Below, piece by piece: positions 8,952 to 19,603 of a stretch of 64,000 bases of DNA. The stretch lies in assembly GCF_028369065.1 (NCBI RefSeq), contig NZ_JAQNDA010000002.1, forward strand, positions 420,773 through 484,772, given 5' to 3'. Within the stretch, counting starts at the first letter, position 1, and each line of letters begins with the position of its first letter. The notes under the pieces were generated by a model. It made no database searches. It was not told the origin of the DNA and saw only the letters and a program-made list of their open reading frames with translations. Position numbers and translations under genes: made by a program. This DNA is from Marinobacter sp. SS21. GTDB taxonomy: Bacteria; Pseudomonadota; Gammaproteobacteria; Pseudomonadales; Oleiphilaceae.

Positions 8952-9605
8952 ATGGTGAATTTCAGGAAGTGGGTCTCGTTTGTAACCATGGTCATGCTGG
9001 CGGTTGCGCTGACGGCACCGGCCAGTGCCAATGAGGCATTGCGCCAATACGTTGACGAGAATACCCAGCACCTGGTGCAGAAGCTGAACGAGGATCGCGG
9101 TCTCTATACGACTGACCCCGAGGCGTTCTACCGCAGCATGAATGAAGCGCTGATCGATTTCGTGGACTTCCGTCGGATTGCCGCTCGGGTGATGGGGCGC
9201 TATGCCCGTCAGGCTACCCCCGATCAGCGCGACGAGTTTGTGGCGAAGTTCAAGCGCAGCCTGTTCGACAGCTACGCCCAGGCGCTGGTGGAGACCGAGC
9301 AGTTTTCCATCGAGGTCAAGGATGCCGTAGTCAGTGCCGGCAACGACGCCCGCGCTGCCGTGCAAATGGAGGTGATTTCCGCGTCCGGCAACCGGTATCC
9401 GGTGACCTACTCCATGTACCTTAAGGAAGGTCAGGACTGGATGATGGAGAATGTCATTGTTGAAGGCGTGAACATTGGGCTGGCCTTCCGCGATCGATTC
9501 AGTCAGGAGATGGAAGCCAATCGCGGCGATATCCAGGCGGTCATTGATGGCTGGGGCGATGCGGTGAAAGAGATCAGTCTCGAGGGAGAGGCTGGCGAAT
9601 CGTGA
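8952..9605 (+). CDS. mlaC: Mla periplasmic phospholipid-binding protein MlaC
   Basis: This is a 217-residue periplasmic carrier shuttling phospholipid between MlaA-OmpC and MlaFEDB. The start MVNFRKW was chosen because GGGGAAAGGAT sits just upstream and it gives a clean signal peptide ending at APASA before NEALRQYV. An earlier in-frame Met overlapping mlaD would spoil the signal peptide. The family motif FVDFRRIAARVMGRYARQA is clear. The end overlaps mlaB by 4 bp. Confidence 0.95.
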   Translation: MVNFRKWVSFVTMVMLAVALTAPASANEALRQYVDENTQHLVQKLNEDRGLYTTDPEAFYRSMNEALIDFVDFRRIAARVMGRYARQATPDQRDEFVAKFKRSLFDSYAQALVETEQFSIEVKDAVVSAGNDARAAVQMEVISASGNRYPVTYSMYLKEGQDWMMENVIVEGVNIGLAFRDRFSQEMEANRGDIQAVIDGWGDAVKEISLEGEAGES

Positions 9606-9952
9606 GTGGGCGCTCGGTCACTGGCGATGCGACCGCCCGGCCTCGACTGCTGGTTCGGGACGGCTGCATCCAGGTTGTCGGCTGGTTGGGGGTAGATACG
9701 GTTTTGGCCCTGCGCGAAGAGGGCGAGCGTGTGATCGCCACCGGCAGTGGAACCTTGGAAATTGATCTGTCCGATGCGATGGGGGCCCACAGTGCCGCGC
9801 TGTCCCTGCTGCTTTGTTGGTCCCGCTCTGCCGCTCAGTGCCGGCGATCGCTGTCGTTTACTCACGCCAGCGAGCAGCTGGTTGCACTGGCCGCATTGGG
9901 TGGGGTTAGGCAGGCGCTGTTTGGCACAGGGCAGGCTGGCGACCTTGCCTGA
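9602..9952 (+). CDS. mlaB: STAS-domain protein MlaB
   Basis: This is a 116-residue single STAS domain protein, which in E. coli binds MlaF and stabilises the transporter. The strand-helix pattern with the segment GTLEIDLSDAMGAHSAALSLLLCW corresponds to the STAS core around the conserved Ser. Translation starts at a GTG overlapping the mlaC stop (four-base overlap). Sequence conservation in this family is low, so the call rests partly on position. Confidence 0.85.
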   Translation: MSGRSVTGDATARPRLLVRDGCIQVVGWLGVDTVLALREEGERVIATGSGTLEIDLSDAMGAHSAALSLLLCWSRSAAQCRRSLSFTHASEQLVALAALGGVRQALFGTGQAGDLA

Positions 9953-10068
9953 GTCCCAGCTGCTGACATAGCTGCTCTCGAGGAATCAGTCTTTGCCAAG
10001 GCTGACCCGCACTGCAATATTGGTTACAATTCCGCTCCTGAATTATAAACACCCCGAGGACTGTTGTT

Positions 10069-10311
10069 ATGGAAGCCCACGAAGTAGCCGAGCTGGTGAA
10101 AAACGCACTGCCGGACTGTGAAATCGAAGTGCAGAGCGAAGGTAATCACTACCTGGTCATTGCCGTGGGGGATCGGTTTGAAGGTCTGTCTCCAGTCAAG
10201 AAGCAGCAGCTCATCTATGGTGCCCTGAACCAACAGCTCGCCGAAGGCACCATTCACGCCTTGACCATCAAAGCATTCACTCCGGCCCAATGGGCTGCGC
10301 GCCAGGGCTGA
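10069..10311 (+). CDS. ibaG: BolA-family protein IbaG
   Basis: This is an 80-residue BolA-like protein. The segment IHALTIKAFTPAQWAA carries the conserved His of the helix-turn region, and NHYLVIAVGDRFEGLSPVKKQQ is the core family motif. IbaG homologues act with monothiol glutaredoxins in iron-sulfur handling and in acid response. It lies between mlaB and murA as in E. coli, with 116 bp upstream that could hold a separate promoter. Confidence 0.93.
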   Translation: MEAHEVAELVKNALPDCEIEVQSEGNHYLVIAVGDRFEGLSPVKKQQLIYGALNQQLAEGTIHALTIKAFTPAQWAARQG

Positions 10312-11604
<1,293 letters not shown>

Positions 11605-11624
11605 CCAACAAACCGGAAAGGCTC

Positions 11625-12278
11625 ATGACTGATACCATCACGATTGCGTTGTCGAAGGGGCGCATCCTCAAGGAAACCCTGCCGCTGCTGAAGGAGGCGG
11701 GGATTGAGCTGATCGACGATATCGATAAATCACGCAAGCTGGTGTTTCCCACCACCGATCCCGAGGTGCGGGTGCTGATTATTCGCGCCACCGATGTGCC
11801 GACCTATGTCCAGTACGGCGGTGCCGATCTGGGCGTAACCGGCAAAGACGTGCTCATGGAGCACGGCGGAGATGGGCTCTATGAGCCCCTCGACCTGAAC
11901 ATCTCCCGCTGTCGGCTGATGACCGCCGGACCCAAGGGACAAACGCCACCGCAGGGGCGGCTGCGGGTGGCGACCAAGTTCGTCAACCTGGCACGACGCT
12001 ACTACGCGGCTCAGGGCCGTCAGGCCGACATCATTAAGCTCTACGGAGCGATGGAGCTGGCGCCGATCCTGGGACTGGCGGATGAAATCGTCGATATCGT
12101 GGACACCGGCAATACCCTGAAAGCCAACGGCCTGGAGCCGCGGGAGCTGATTGACTACATCAGTACCCGGCTGGTGGCCAATCGCGCCTCCATGAAGATC
12201 AAGCATCGCAAGATCCTCCCCATCATCGAGAAGATGGGCATCGCCGTGGCGCGGCGCAACGAATCTGAAACGGCCTAA
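11625..12278 (+). CDS. hisG: ATP phosphoribosyltransferase HisG, short form
   Basis: This is a 217-residue enzyme catalysing the first step of histidine synthesis (ATP + PRPP). The start at [14 protein letters not shown] was preferred to an in-frame upstream Met inside murA. It lacks the C-terminal regulatory domain of the long (about 300-residue) form. By family knowledge the short form needs the HisRS-like partner HisZ, which is not in this window. [14 protein letters not shown] is the PRPP-binding segment. hisD follows after 36 bp. Confidence 0.95.
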   Translation: MTDTITIALSKGRILKETLPLLKEAGIELIDDIDKSRKLVFPTTDPEVRVLIIRATDVPTYVQYGGADLGVTGKDVLMEHGGDGLYEPLDLNISRCRLMTAGPKGQTPPQGRLRVATKFVNLARRYYAAQGRQADIIKLYGAMELAPILGLADEIVDIVDTGNTLKANGLEPRELIDYISTRLVANRASMKIKHRKILPIIEKMGIAVARRNESETA

Positions 12279-12314
12279 CGCCCAACCATTCACTCCTGTC
12301 AGCAGGACGATACT

Positions 12315-13631
12315 ATGACCGAAATCGCCATTACCCGATTGTCAGCCCGTCAGGCGGATTTTGACACCGCGCTTGCCCAGCTCCTGGCCTGGGACGACAG
12401 TGTCGATCATCAGGTCAATGAGTCGGTTCGTCATATCCTGCAGCAGGTTCGAACCCGTGGCGATGCTGCCGTACTGGAGTTTACCGCCCAATTTGATCAG
12501 CTCGAGGCGGCGTCGCTGTCAGCGTTGGAGATCTCCGCGGACCGTCTGCAGCAGGCGTTGCAGACTATCCCCTCGGAGCAGCGAGAGGCCTTGGAGCAGG
12601 CGGCGGAGCGGGTGCGTGACTATCATCAGCGGCAGAAACAGGATTCCTGGCAGTATCAGGAAGCCGACGGCACGGTGCTCGGTCAAAAGGTTACCCCGCT
12701 GGATCGGGCCGGTCTCTACGTACCGGGTGGCAAGGCCGCTTATCCCTCTTCGGTGTTGATGAACGCGATTCCAGCCAAAGTGGCGGGGGTCAGCGAAGTG
12801 ATCATGGTGGTGCCGACCCCGGCGGGTGTGGTGAACGAGATGGTGCTGGCGGCCGCGGCCATTGCCGGCGTTGATCGTGTGTTCACCATCGGCGGCGCCC
12901 AAGCGGTGGCGGCGCTGGCTTACGGCACTGAGACGGTGCCCCAGGTCGACAAGATCGTGGGGCCTGGCAACATCTATGTCGCCACCGCCAAGCGCGAAGT
13001 CTTCGGCACCGTTGGTATTGACATGATCGCCGGTCCGTCTGAGATTCTGGTGATTTGTGACGGTAAGACCGATCCCGACTGGATCGCCATGGATCTGTTC
13101 TCACAGGCCGAGCATGACGAGCAAGCGCAATCCATTCTGATCTGCCCGGATGCGGCCTATCTCGACCGGGTTGAGGCGAGCATTCGCCGGCTCCTGCCCA
13201 CCATGGAGCGAGCCGCCATCATCGCCACCTCCTTGAACAGTCGGGCGGCGTTGATCGAGGTCGCGGACCTGGCCGAGGCTGCCCGGGTCAGTAACCGGAT
13301 CGCGCCGGAACACCTGGAGCTGTCGGTGGCAGACCCCCAGGCATTGCTGGCGGAGATTCGCCATGCCGGCGCCATTTTCATGGGCCGTTACACCGCCGAG
13401 GCACTGGGTGACTATTGCGCGGGTCCCAACCATGTGTTGCCCACGTCTGGCACGGCCCGATTCTCCTCGCCGCTTGGGGTTTACGATTTCCAGAAGCGTT
13501 CCTCCATCATCGGCTTCTCGGCCGATGGCGCCAGCGAGATGGGCAAGGTCGCGTCGATCCTGGCCCGGGGCGAAGGACTCATTGCCCACGCCCGATCCGC
13601 CGAGTACCGGATCAGGCAGGGCGAGGAATAG
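12315..13631 (+). CDS. hisD: Histidinol dehydrogenase HisD
   Basis: This is a 438-residue zinc enzyme that oxidises histidinol to histidine in two NAD-dependent steps. Characteristic segments are [36 protein letters not shown], the zinc-site region [16 protein letters not shown] and the C-terminal [11 protein letters not shown] and [18 protein letters not shown]. Length matches the family. The gene is 4 bp from hisC. Confidence 0.97.
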   Translation: MTEIAITRLSARQADFDTALAQLLAWDDSVDHQVNESVRHILQQVRTRGDAAVLEFTAQFDQLEAASLSALEISADRLQQALQTIPSEQREALEQAAERVRDYHQRQKQDSWQYQEADGTVLGQKVTPLDRAGLYVPGGKAAYPSSVLMNAIPAKVAGVSEVIMVVPTPAGVVNEMVLAAAAIAGVDRVFTIGGAQAVAALAYGTETVPQVDKIVGPGNIYVATAKREVFGTVGIDMIAGPSEILVICDGKTDPDWIAMDLFSQAEHDEQAQSILICPDAAYLDRVEASIRRLLPTMERAAIIATSLNSRAALIEVADLAEAARVSNRIAPEHLELSVADPQALLAEIRHAGAIFMGRYTAEALGDYCAGPNHVLPTSGTARFSSPLGVYDFQKRSSIIGFSADGASEMGKVASILARGEGLIAHARSAEYRIRQGEE

Positions 13632-13635
13632 CGCC

Positions 13636-14691
13636 ATGAGCAAATTTTGGAGTCCGCTGGTGGAAAGCCTGGTGCCCTATGTGCCGGGTGAACAGCCCAA
13701 GGTCGATAACCTGGTCAAGCTCAACACCAACGAAAATCCTTTCCCGCCTTCGCCCAAGGCAGTGGCGGCAATGCAGGCGGCCATCGGCGACAGTCTGAAG
13801 TTGTATCCGGACCCTGAGTCGGAGCAATTGAAGGCCGCCATTGCCGACTATTATCGGGTGGAGACCGACCAGGTCTTCGTCGGCAACGGTTCTGACGAGG
13901 TGCTGGCACACATCTTTTACGGCCTGTTCCAGCACGGTGAGCCGGTGTTGTTCCCGGACATCAGTTACAGCTTCTACCCGGTTTACTGCGGGTTGTATGG
14001 CATTGAATACCGCACTGTCCCGCTGACCGACAGCTTCGAGATTGATCCGGCGGATTACCTTGCGCCCAATGGTGGCATTATCTTCCCCAACCCCAATGCG
14101 CCCACGGGCCGTTATCTGCCGTTGGAGCAGGTGGAAGCGATTGCTGCTGCCAATCCAGATCGGGTGGTGGTGGTCGATGAGGCTTATGTGGACTTTGGCG
14201 GCGATACTGCCATCGCCCTGGTCGAGCAATACCCAAACCTGCTGGTGACCCAGACACTGTCCAAATCCCGGTCGCTGGCCGGTATGCGGGTGGGCTTTGC
14301 GGTGGGGCACCCGGAGCTGATCGAAGCCCTGCAGCGGGTGAAGAACAGTTTTAATTCCTATCCGTTGGACCGGGTCGCCCAGGCCGGTGCCGTTGCCGCG
14401 TTTGCCGATGAGGTCTATTTCCGGGAAACCTGTGCCGCGGTGATTGCGGAGCGGGAACGGGTCAGCCAGGCCATGTCCGAACTGGGTTTTGAGGTTCTGC
14501 CATCGGCCGCCAATTTCGTATTTGCCCGCCATGGTACTCACGCCGGTGCCGATCTGGCCCAGGCCTTGAGGGAACGCAAGGTGATCGTGCGTCACTTCAA
14601 CAAGCCGCGGATCAGTGAATTCCTGCGTATTACCATTGGTACCGCCGGGCAGAACGACGCCTTGCTGGCGGCATTACGAGAGGTGGTGTGA
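13636..14691 (+). CDS. hisC: Histidinol-phosphate aminotransferase HisC
   Basis: This is a 351-residue fold-type I PLP aminotransferase. [12 protein letters not shown] near the N-terminus, NPNAPTG, DEAYVDF and the PLP lysine Lys210 in [14 protein letters not shown] are all visible. The start at MSKFWSPL lies 4 bp after hisD; the longer frame upstream lies inside hisD and is not conserved. It converts imidazole acetol phosphate to histidinol phosphate. The hisG-hisD-hisC order after murA is common in Pseudomonas-like gammaproteobacteria. Confidence 0.96.
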   Translation: MSKFWSPLVESLVPYVPGEQPKVDNLVKLNTNENPFPPSPKAVAAMQAAIGDSLKLYPDPESEQLKAAIADYYRVETDQVFVGNGSDEVLAHIFYGLFQHGEPVLFPDISYSFYPVYCGLYGIEYRTVPLTDSFEIDPADYLAPNGGIIFPNPNAPTGRYLPLEQVEAIAAANPDRVVVVDEAYVDFGGDTAIALVEQYPNLLVTQTLSKSRSLAGMRVGFAVGHPELIEALQRVKNSFNSYPLDRVAQAGAVAAFADEVYFRETCAAVIAERERVSQAMSELGFEVLPSAANFVFARHGTHAGADLAQALRERKVIVRHFNKPRISEFLRITIGTAGQNDALLAALREVV

Positions 14692-14694
14692 GTC

Positions 14695-15438
14695 ATGGCC
14701 TCCCGCGATGAGTTGTTGCAAGCCCTGGATCGCTGGTTGGTCCCTGATAACTTCCAGGACTACTGCCCCAATGGACTTCAGGTCGAAGGTGCCACCGAAA
14801 TAACCCGAATCGTCAGTGGGGTCACCGCCTCCCAGGCCTTGATCGATGCGGCGATTGAACAGGGCGCCCAGATGGTGCTGGTGCACCATGGTTATTTCTG
14901 GAAAGGAGAAGATCCGACCGTTCGGGGCATGAAGCACGCCCGGTTGAAGGCGCTGCTTGAGCACGACATCAATCTGGTCGCCTACCATTTGCCGTTGGAT
15001 GACCATCCCGACTACGGCAACAATCGACAGCTGGCTCAGGTGCTGGGGGTCCAAAATCCGGCGCCGTTGGATGGCCTGGTCTGGCATGGCCAGTTACCGA
15101 AGCCCATGACCGCCGACGAGTTCGCCGAGCATCTATCGGTACGGCTCAGTCGGCCCCCGCTGCATATCGGCAACGGACCGGAACGAATTTCACACATCGG
15201 CTGGTGCACCGGCGCGGCTCAGGGCTACATCGGTAAGGCCTTGGACGCCGGGCTGGATGCCTTTGTCAGTGGTGAAGTTTCCGAGCCCACTACCCATGTG
15301 GCTCGGGAATGTGGCATCCACTACTTTGCCGCCGGCCACCATGCCACCGAGCGCTATGGCGTGCAGGCGTTGGGTGAGGCCTTGGCCAAGGCGTTCCATA
15401 TCGAACACCGTTTTATCGATTGCGATAACCCGGTGTGA
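14695..15438 (+). CDS. Nif3-like dinuclear metal-centre protein (YbgI family)
   Basis: This is a 247-residue member of the NIF3/YbgI family, toroidal hexamers with a dinuclear metal centre. Metal ligands are visible in MVLVHHGYFW (His64, His65), AYHLPLDDH and the C-terminal AGHHATERYG. The biochemical role is unsettled; GTP cyclohydrolase I-like and other functions have been proposed for relatives. It starts 3 bp after hisC and is probably cotranscribed with it. A repeat-rich stretch follows. Confidence 0.93.
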   Translation: MASRDELLQALDRWLVPDNFQDYCPNGLQVEGATEITRIVSGVTASQALIDAAIEQGAQMVLVHHGYFWKGEDPTVRGMKHARLKALLEHDINLVAYHLPLDDHPDYGNNRQLAQVLGVQNPAPLDGLVWHGQLPKPMTADEFAEHLSVRLSRPPLHIGNGPERISHIGWCTGAAQGYIGKALDAGLDAFVSGEVSEPTTHVARECGIHYFAAGHHATERYGVQALGEALAKAFHIEHRFIDCDNPV

Positions 15439-15496
15439 TGCAGTGAAATAGGGCTTGCTGAGTTGCGCGAGCCACAAGCGTGTCATAGGCAGTCGA

Positions 15497-15592
15497 CGTA
15501 GGATGCCGGTGAACAAAGTGAACCGCATCAAACGCAAGTTGCAGCAGGCAAGGGCGATGATGCGGTTCGGCAGGCCTCACCAGCATCCTACG
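15497..15592 (+). repeat. Palindromic GTAGGATGC repeat, copy 1
   Basis: This is a 96-bp imperfect palindrome. The left arm reads CGTAGGATGCCGGTGAACAA and continues to GAACCGCATCA; the right arm is TGATGCGGTTC...CACCAGCATCCTACG. It is the first unit of a local tandem array. Confidence 0.85.
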
Positions 15593-15654
15593 ATTACTGT
15601 ATGCGCTTTTAGCTTTGCTGACATTGCTCGACACTCTGGCGAGGCATGCCAAGC

Positions 15655-15747
15655 CGTAGGATGCCGGTGAACGAAGTGAACCGCATCAAACGCGGGTTGC
15701 AGTAGGCAAGGGCGATGCGGTTCGGCAGGCCTCACCAGCATCCTACG
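15655..15747 (+). repeat. Palindromic GTAGGATGC repeat, copy 2
   Basis: This is a 93-bp copy with the same arms as copy 1. The spacer after each copy also matches (TACTGTATG, then GCTTTGCTGACA, then CGACACTCTGG), so a unit of about 158 bp was duplicated in tandem. Confidence 0.85.
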
Positions 15748-15809
15748 TTTACTGTATGTGCTTTTGGCTTTGCTGACAGTGCCCGACACTCTGGTTCAGG
15801 ATGCTGGGA

Positions 15810-15844
15810 CGTAGGATGCCGGTGAACAAAGTGAACCGCATCAT
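15810..15844 (+). repeat. Palindromic GTAGGATGC repeat, half copy 3
   Basis: Only the left arm is present (CGTAGGATGCCGG to CCGCATCATT). It ends 11 bp from the zapG stop codon. The right arm is missing, so the third tandem unit is truncated. Confidence 0.75.
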
Positions 15845-15855
15845 TGTTCGCTCAG

Positions 15856-16293
15856 TCAGGCCTTTTCCTGTGACTTGGCTGACAGGCCAAAGTCTTCGGA
15901 CAGTGTCCCTTTTTCCTTGGGATCGCTCTTCGGTGCATAGTCCCTTGGCGGCTCCACGCCATCGTCACGGACGTCTTCCAGGCGAGCCCTGGTGGCTTCG
16001 CGGTCGAGTTCTTCCAGCCAGTCTTCATCGTTACACAGCCGGTTGGCGCCGCGGGCCATGTGTTGGTTTACGTCCCGGTAGGTATCGTTGAAGCGACGCA
16101 ACAGATGAGCCGACTCCATGAAGTGTTCGTTGACTTGGGCTTGGTAGCGGGTGTATTCGCTACGCAGCTCGTCGATCTGCTGCTCGGCTCTGCGCTGCCG
16201 CAGGGTGGAGCCTTGCCCCGAGCGCCCGATGAGTACGCCGATGACAACGCCAGCGACGAGTGCGGCAACGGCTGCCAGAATCAGGTTAGTCAT
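15856..16293 (-). CDS. zapG: ZapG / YhcB-like DUF1043 inner-membrane protein
   Basis: This is a 145-residue protein with one N-terminal membrane helix (about residues 4-24, LILAAVAALVAGVVIGVLIG), then a long coiled coil rich in Arg, Gln and Glu (RAEQQIDELRSEYTRYQAQ) and a charged tail. YhcB/ZapG links cell division, cell shape and envelope synthesis in E. coli. The ATG with AAGGA upstream was preferred to a TTG three codons earlier. It is divergent from zapE, as yhcB is from yhcM in E. coli, which supports the call. Confidence 0.88.
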   Translation of the reverse strand: MTNLILAAVAALVAGVVIGVLIGRSGQGSTLRQRRAEQQIDELRSEYTRYQAQVNEHFMESAHLLRRFNDTYRDVNQHMARGANRLCNDEDWLEELDREATRARLEDVRDDGVEPPRDYAPKSDPKEKGTLSEDFGLSAKSQEKA

Positions 16294-16792
16294 ATGCTGC
16301 AAAGTCCTTTGTCATGAAAACCAACTGTCATGAATACCAACGCCGATGGATTGTCTGGATTCACCAGACCTAATTTGTTGTTATGGAGGCTCACTGAATC
16401 CAACGCCTGTGACTGAGTATAACGTCCGATTGTGTTGTCGCCCATGACCACGCGCTGCGCCAATCGTCGTATTGCCAGAGTCATGGCTTGGGGTACCGTA
16501 GCGAAATTGGTCGAAATCAGCGACAATACCCGGCCCATACGCGCGGCCATCCAATATCATGGCGCTATCCGCGGGTTTGTTGACCGGCTCACGCGACGAC
16601 TCGCAAGACCGCCGGACACTGCCGCCTGAGCACACCGGCGGGTTGCCCCGTCAGAACATTCGCCAGCAGTGATCTCTCAACAATCATCAGAGCAAAGGAT
16701 GCCGCCGTCAAGCCTTTGACGAATGCCCTGTGCCAACGTCGGCCAGAGCCCAGAGCAAAACAGTACGAGTCACCAACTTCGGGAATTCCTAG
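16294..16792. other. Intergenic region between zapG and zapE, no gene recognised
   Basis: This is a 499-bp divergent spacer. Short open frames on both strands (for example 16432-16629 plus and 16290-16550 minus) have no recognisable features. It should contain the promoters for zapG and zapE, but no convincing hexamer pair was found. Confidence 0.5.
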
Positions 16793-17890
16793 ATGACACC
16801 TTGGGAACGCTATCAGCACGACCTGAAACGTCCTGATTTTCACAAAGACCCGGCGCAGGAAGACGCGGTGCGGCGCCTGCAGTCTCTCTATGACAGACTG
16901 GTGCTGGCCGAAAGCGAGCGCGAAAAAACCCTGTCGCGACTACGTCGCAAGCTCAAGAAAGGGCGCCAGGAACCGGTCAAGGGGCTGTACTTTTGGGGTG
17001 GTGTAGGGCGTGGTAAAACCTATCTGATGGACACCTTCTACGAGGCGCTGCCGTTCGAACGCAAGATGCGGGTGCATTTCCATCGTTTCATGCAGCGGGT
17101 GCACCATGAGCTGAAAAGTCTCAAGGGCGAGAAGAACCCTCTGGACATTGTGTCCAGGCGTTTTGCGGCCGAAGCCTGTGTTATCTGCTTTGACGAGTTT
17201 TTTGTCTCCGACATCGGTGATGCAATGATTCTCGCCACCTTGATGGAGGGGCTGTTCAGCCGCGGGGTAACACTGGTGTGTACCTCCAACATCGTTCCCG
17301 ATGGCCTGTATAAGGACGGCTTGCAGCGCGCCCGGTTCCTGCCCGCCATTGAGCTGGTGAAGAAGCATACCGAAGTGGTCAATGTGGATGGTGGTGTGGA
17401 TTATCGCCTGCGTACCCTGGAGCAGGCGGAGCTTTATCATTGCCCGCTGGATGATGACGCCGATACCAGTCTGGGCCGCAGTTACGATGGTCTGGCCCTG
17501 GAGGCGGCGAGTCATACCCTTGATCTGGAAGTGAACGGGCGCAAGCTGCGGGCGCTCCGCCACGCCGATGACGTGGTCTGGTTTGACTTCAAGGAACTGT
17601 GTGACGGGCCCCGCAGTCAGAACGATTACATCGAACTGGCCAGGGAGTTTCACGCCATCATCATCAGCAATGTGCCGGTGCTGGGTGCAGAGAAGGACGA
17701 CCAGGCCCGCCGCTTTATCAACATGATTGACGAGTTTTACGATCGCAACGTCAAGGTCATCATGTCGGCGGCAGCACCGATTACCGAGCTGTATGCCGGC
17801 GGGCGGCTCAGTTTCGAATTCGAACGGACGGAGTCCCGGCTGCTGGAAATGCAGTCCCACGAATACTTGGAGGCCCCCCATAAGCCTTAG
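16793..17890 (+). CDS. zapE: Cell division ATPase ZapE (AFG1-like)
   Basis: This is a 365-residue AFG1/LACE1-type AAA ATPase. Walker A is in FWGGVGRGKTYLMD (residues 68-81) and the Walker B region is VICFDEFFVSDIGDAM; TSNIVPDGLYKDGLQR is a family signature. E. coli ZapE associates with the division ring during late constriction. The ATG follows CGGGAATTCCTAG without a strong Shine-Dalgarno. It neighbours zapG as in E. coli, strengthening both calls. Confidence 0.94.
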   Translation: MTPWERYQHDLKRPDFHKDPAQEDAVRRLQSLYDRLVLAESEREKTLSRLRRKLKKGRQEPVKGLYFWGGVGRGKTYLMDTFYEALPFERKMRVHFHRFMQRVHHELKSLKGEKNPLDIVSRRFAAEACVICFDEFFVSDIGDAMILATLMEGLFSRGVTLVCTSNIVPDGLYKDGLQRARFLPAIELVKKHTEVVNVDGGVDYRLRTLEQAELYHCPLDDDADTSLGRSYDGLALEAASHTLDLEVNGRKLRALRHADDVVWFDFKELCDGPRSQNDYIELAREFHAIIISNVPVLGAEKDDQARRFINMIDEFYDRNVKVIMSAAAPITELYAGGRLSFEFERTESRLLEMQSHEYLEAPHKP

Positions 17891-17984
17891 GGCGCGGTTT
17901 CCTGATAATAAAAACATTCGACAGACAATACCGCCGGTTGATGGCAGGCCGGGCGGTTCATTCACCGAAGAGGTCCATTAAACC

Positions 17985-19166
17985 ATGAGTAATAACGTAG
18001 TCATTGTCAGCGGCGTTCGTACGCCGATGGGTGGTTTTCAGGGTAGTCTGAGCGCTGTCTCCGCCATTGAGCTGGGTGCGGTCAGCGTTGCCGAAGCGGT
18101 TCGTCGCGCCAACATCGAAGCGGCGGACGTTCAGGAAATTATTCTGGGTAACGTACTGCCGGCCGGGCTCAAGCAAGGGCCGGCGCGTCAGGTCATGCGT
18201 AAGGCCGGGCTTCCGGACAGCACCGGCGCCACCACTATCAACAAGCTGTGCGGCTCCGGCATGAAGGCCACCATGCTGGCCCACGATCTGATCAAGGCGG
18301 GCACCAACGACATCATGGTGGCCGGTGGTTTCGAGAGCATGTCCAACGCGCCCTACCTGCTGCTGAACGCCCGTAAGGGTTACCGCATGGGAGCTGGGGA
18401 TACCGCGCAGGATCATATGTTCCTCGACGGTCTCGAAGACGCCGAGACTGGCCGCCTCATGGGCTCCTTCGCCCAGGACATGGCCGACAAGAAAGGTTAT
18501 ACCCGTGAGGAGATGGACAATTACGCCATCAACTCCCTCAAGCGCGCCCAGCTCGCCATCACCGAAGGCCTGCTGAAGGACGAGATCACGCCGGTGACCG
18601 TCAAGACCCGTAAAGGCGAGACCGTGGTGGTGGACGACGAACAACCGCTGACCGCCAACCTGGAGAAGATCCCAACGCTGCGTCCCGCGTTCAGCAAGGA
18701 CGGCACGGTGACAGCAGCCAATGCATCTTCCATTTCCGATGGCGCCTCCGCGCTGGTTCTGATGAGCGAAGCCGAAGCCGAGCGCCGTGGCCTCAAGCCA
18801 CTGGCTCGTATTGTTGGCCACAGCACCCATTCCCAGCATCCTTCCGAGTTCACCTGTGCGCCAGTTGGCGCGATCAATAAGTTGTTTGAGAAGACCGGCT
18901 GGACCAAGGACGAGGTGGATCTGTTCGAGATCAACGAGGCCTTCGCGATGGTTGCGATGATGCCGATTCGTGAGTTGGGCCTGGATCCTGAAAAGGTCAA
19001 CGTCCACGGTGGCGCCTGTGCCCAGGGCCATCCGGTAGGTTCCACCGGCTCCCGTCTGCTGGTGACACTGATGTATGCGCTGCAGCGCTACGGTAAGAAG
19101 AAGGGCGTCGCCTCGCTTTGCATCGGCGGTGGTGAAGCCACGGCCATGGCCATTGAGCTGCTGTAA
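17985..19166 (+). CDS. Thiolase, acetyl-CoA C-acetyltransferase type
   Basis: This is a 393-residue thiolase. The acylated cysteine is Cys89 in NKLCGSGMKATM; the second triad region is GGACAQGHPVGSTGSR and the third Cys lies in SLCIGGGEATA. Length fits biosynthetic thiolases (PhaA/AtoB). It would condense two acetyl-CoA to acetoacetyl-CoA or run in reverse, for polyhydroxyalkanoate, ketone or fatty acid metabolism. No partner genes (reductase, FadB) are adjacent, so the pathway cannot be decided. A clear terminator follows. Confidence 0.9.
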   Translation: MSNNVVIVSGVRTPMGGFQGSLSAVSAIELGAVSVAEAVRRANIEAADVQEIILGNVLPAGLKQGPARQVMRKAGLPDSTGATTINKLCGSGMKATMLAHDLIKAGTNDIMVAGGFESMSNAPYLLLNARKGYRMGAGDTAQDHMFLDGLEDAETGRLMGSFAQDMADKKGYTREEMDNYAINSLKRAQLAITEGLLKDEITPVTVKTRKGETVVVDDEQPLTANLEKIPTLRPAFSKDGTVTAANASSISDGASALVLMSEAEAERRGLKPLARIVGHSTHSQHPSEFTCAPVGAINKLFEKTGWTKDEVDLFEINEAFAMVAMMPIRELGLDPEKVNVHGGACAQGHPVGSTGSRLLVTLMYALQRYGKKKGVASLCIGGGEATAMAIELL

Positions 19167-19194
19167 GTCGGCGCAAGACTGTCGAAACAAAAAA

Positions 19195-19229
19195 GGGTGT
19201 AGCGGCTGATGCCGTTACACCCTTTTTTT
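19195..19229 (+). terminator. Rho-independent terminator of the thiolase gene
   Basis: Stem GGGTGTAGCGG / CCGTTACACCC (one G-U pair) with a six-base loop and seven T follows 28 bp after the thiolase stop. A second copy lies exactly 225 bp downstream. Confidence 0.88.
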
Positions 19230-19283
19230 GTTCATTGCACCTTAACCGATAATCCGGCGTTGACCATGAGGCTCGGCAGCCCA

Positions 19284-19378
19284 GTAGGATGCCGGTGAGC
19301 AAAGCGAACCGCATCAATACCCAACCTATACCGGCGGTTAGAATGATGCGGTTCGGATGCGCCTCACCAGCATCCTAC
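19284..19378 (+). repeat. Palindromic GTAGGATGC repeat, copy 4
   Basis: This is a 95-bp copy: left arm GTAGGATGCCGGTGAGCAAA to CCGCATCA, right arm TGATGCGGTTCGG to CATCCTAC. It is part of the 225-bp period duplication. Confidence 0.85.
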
Positions 19379-19419
19379 GGAGTATCCGGAAGTAAGTCAG
19401 AGACCGGACGTGAAAGAAA

Positions 19420-19454
19420 GGGTGTAGCGGGTGATGCCGTTACACCCTTTTTTT
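19420..19454 (+). terminator. Duplicate copy of the thiolase terminator
   Basis: The same stem (GGGTGTAGCGG / CCGTTACACCC) and T-tract recur, with no gene between the two copies. It is a by-product of the local duplication and would reinforce insulation. Confidence 0.75.
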
Positions 19455-19508
19455 GTTCATTGCACCTTGACCGGTAATCCGGCGTTGACCATGAGGCTCG
19501 GCAGCCCA

Positions 19509-19603
19509 GTAGGATGCCGGTGAGCAAAGCGAACCGCATCAATACCCAACCTATACCGGCGGTTAGAATGATGCGGTTCGGATGCGCCTCACCAGCATCC
19601 TAC
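19509..19603 (+). repeat. Palindromic GTAGGATGC repeat, copy 5
   Basis: This 95-bp copy is virtually identical to copy 4 and lies exactly 225 bp downstream of it. Confidence 0.85.

Noticed and set aside
15455..15844. Several short open frames within the palindromic repeat arrays at 15.5-15.8 kb and 19.3-19.7 kb
   Set aside because: Frames such as those starting MPVNKVNRI or MPVSKANRI arise only because the repeat itself is open; they recur with the repeat and have no ribosome sites.
16294..16792. Small frames on both strands between zapG and zapE considered as a transposase remnant
   Set aside because: No transposase motif or terminal inverted repeat could be seen; left as an unassigned spacer.
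17958..19190. 410-codon minus-strand open frame opposite the thiolase gene
   Set aside because: Antisense shadow of a well-supported thiolase; composition typical of reversed GC-rich coding DNA.
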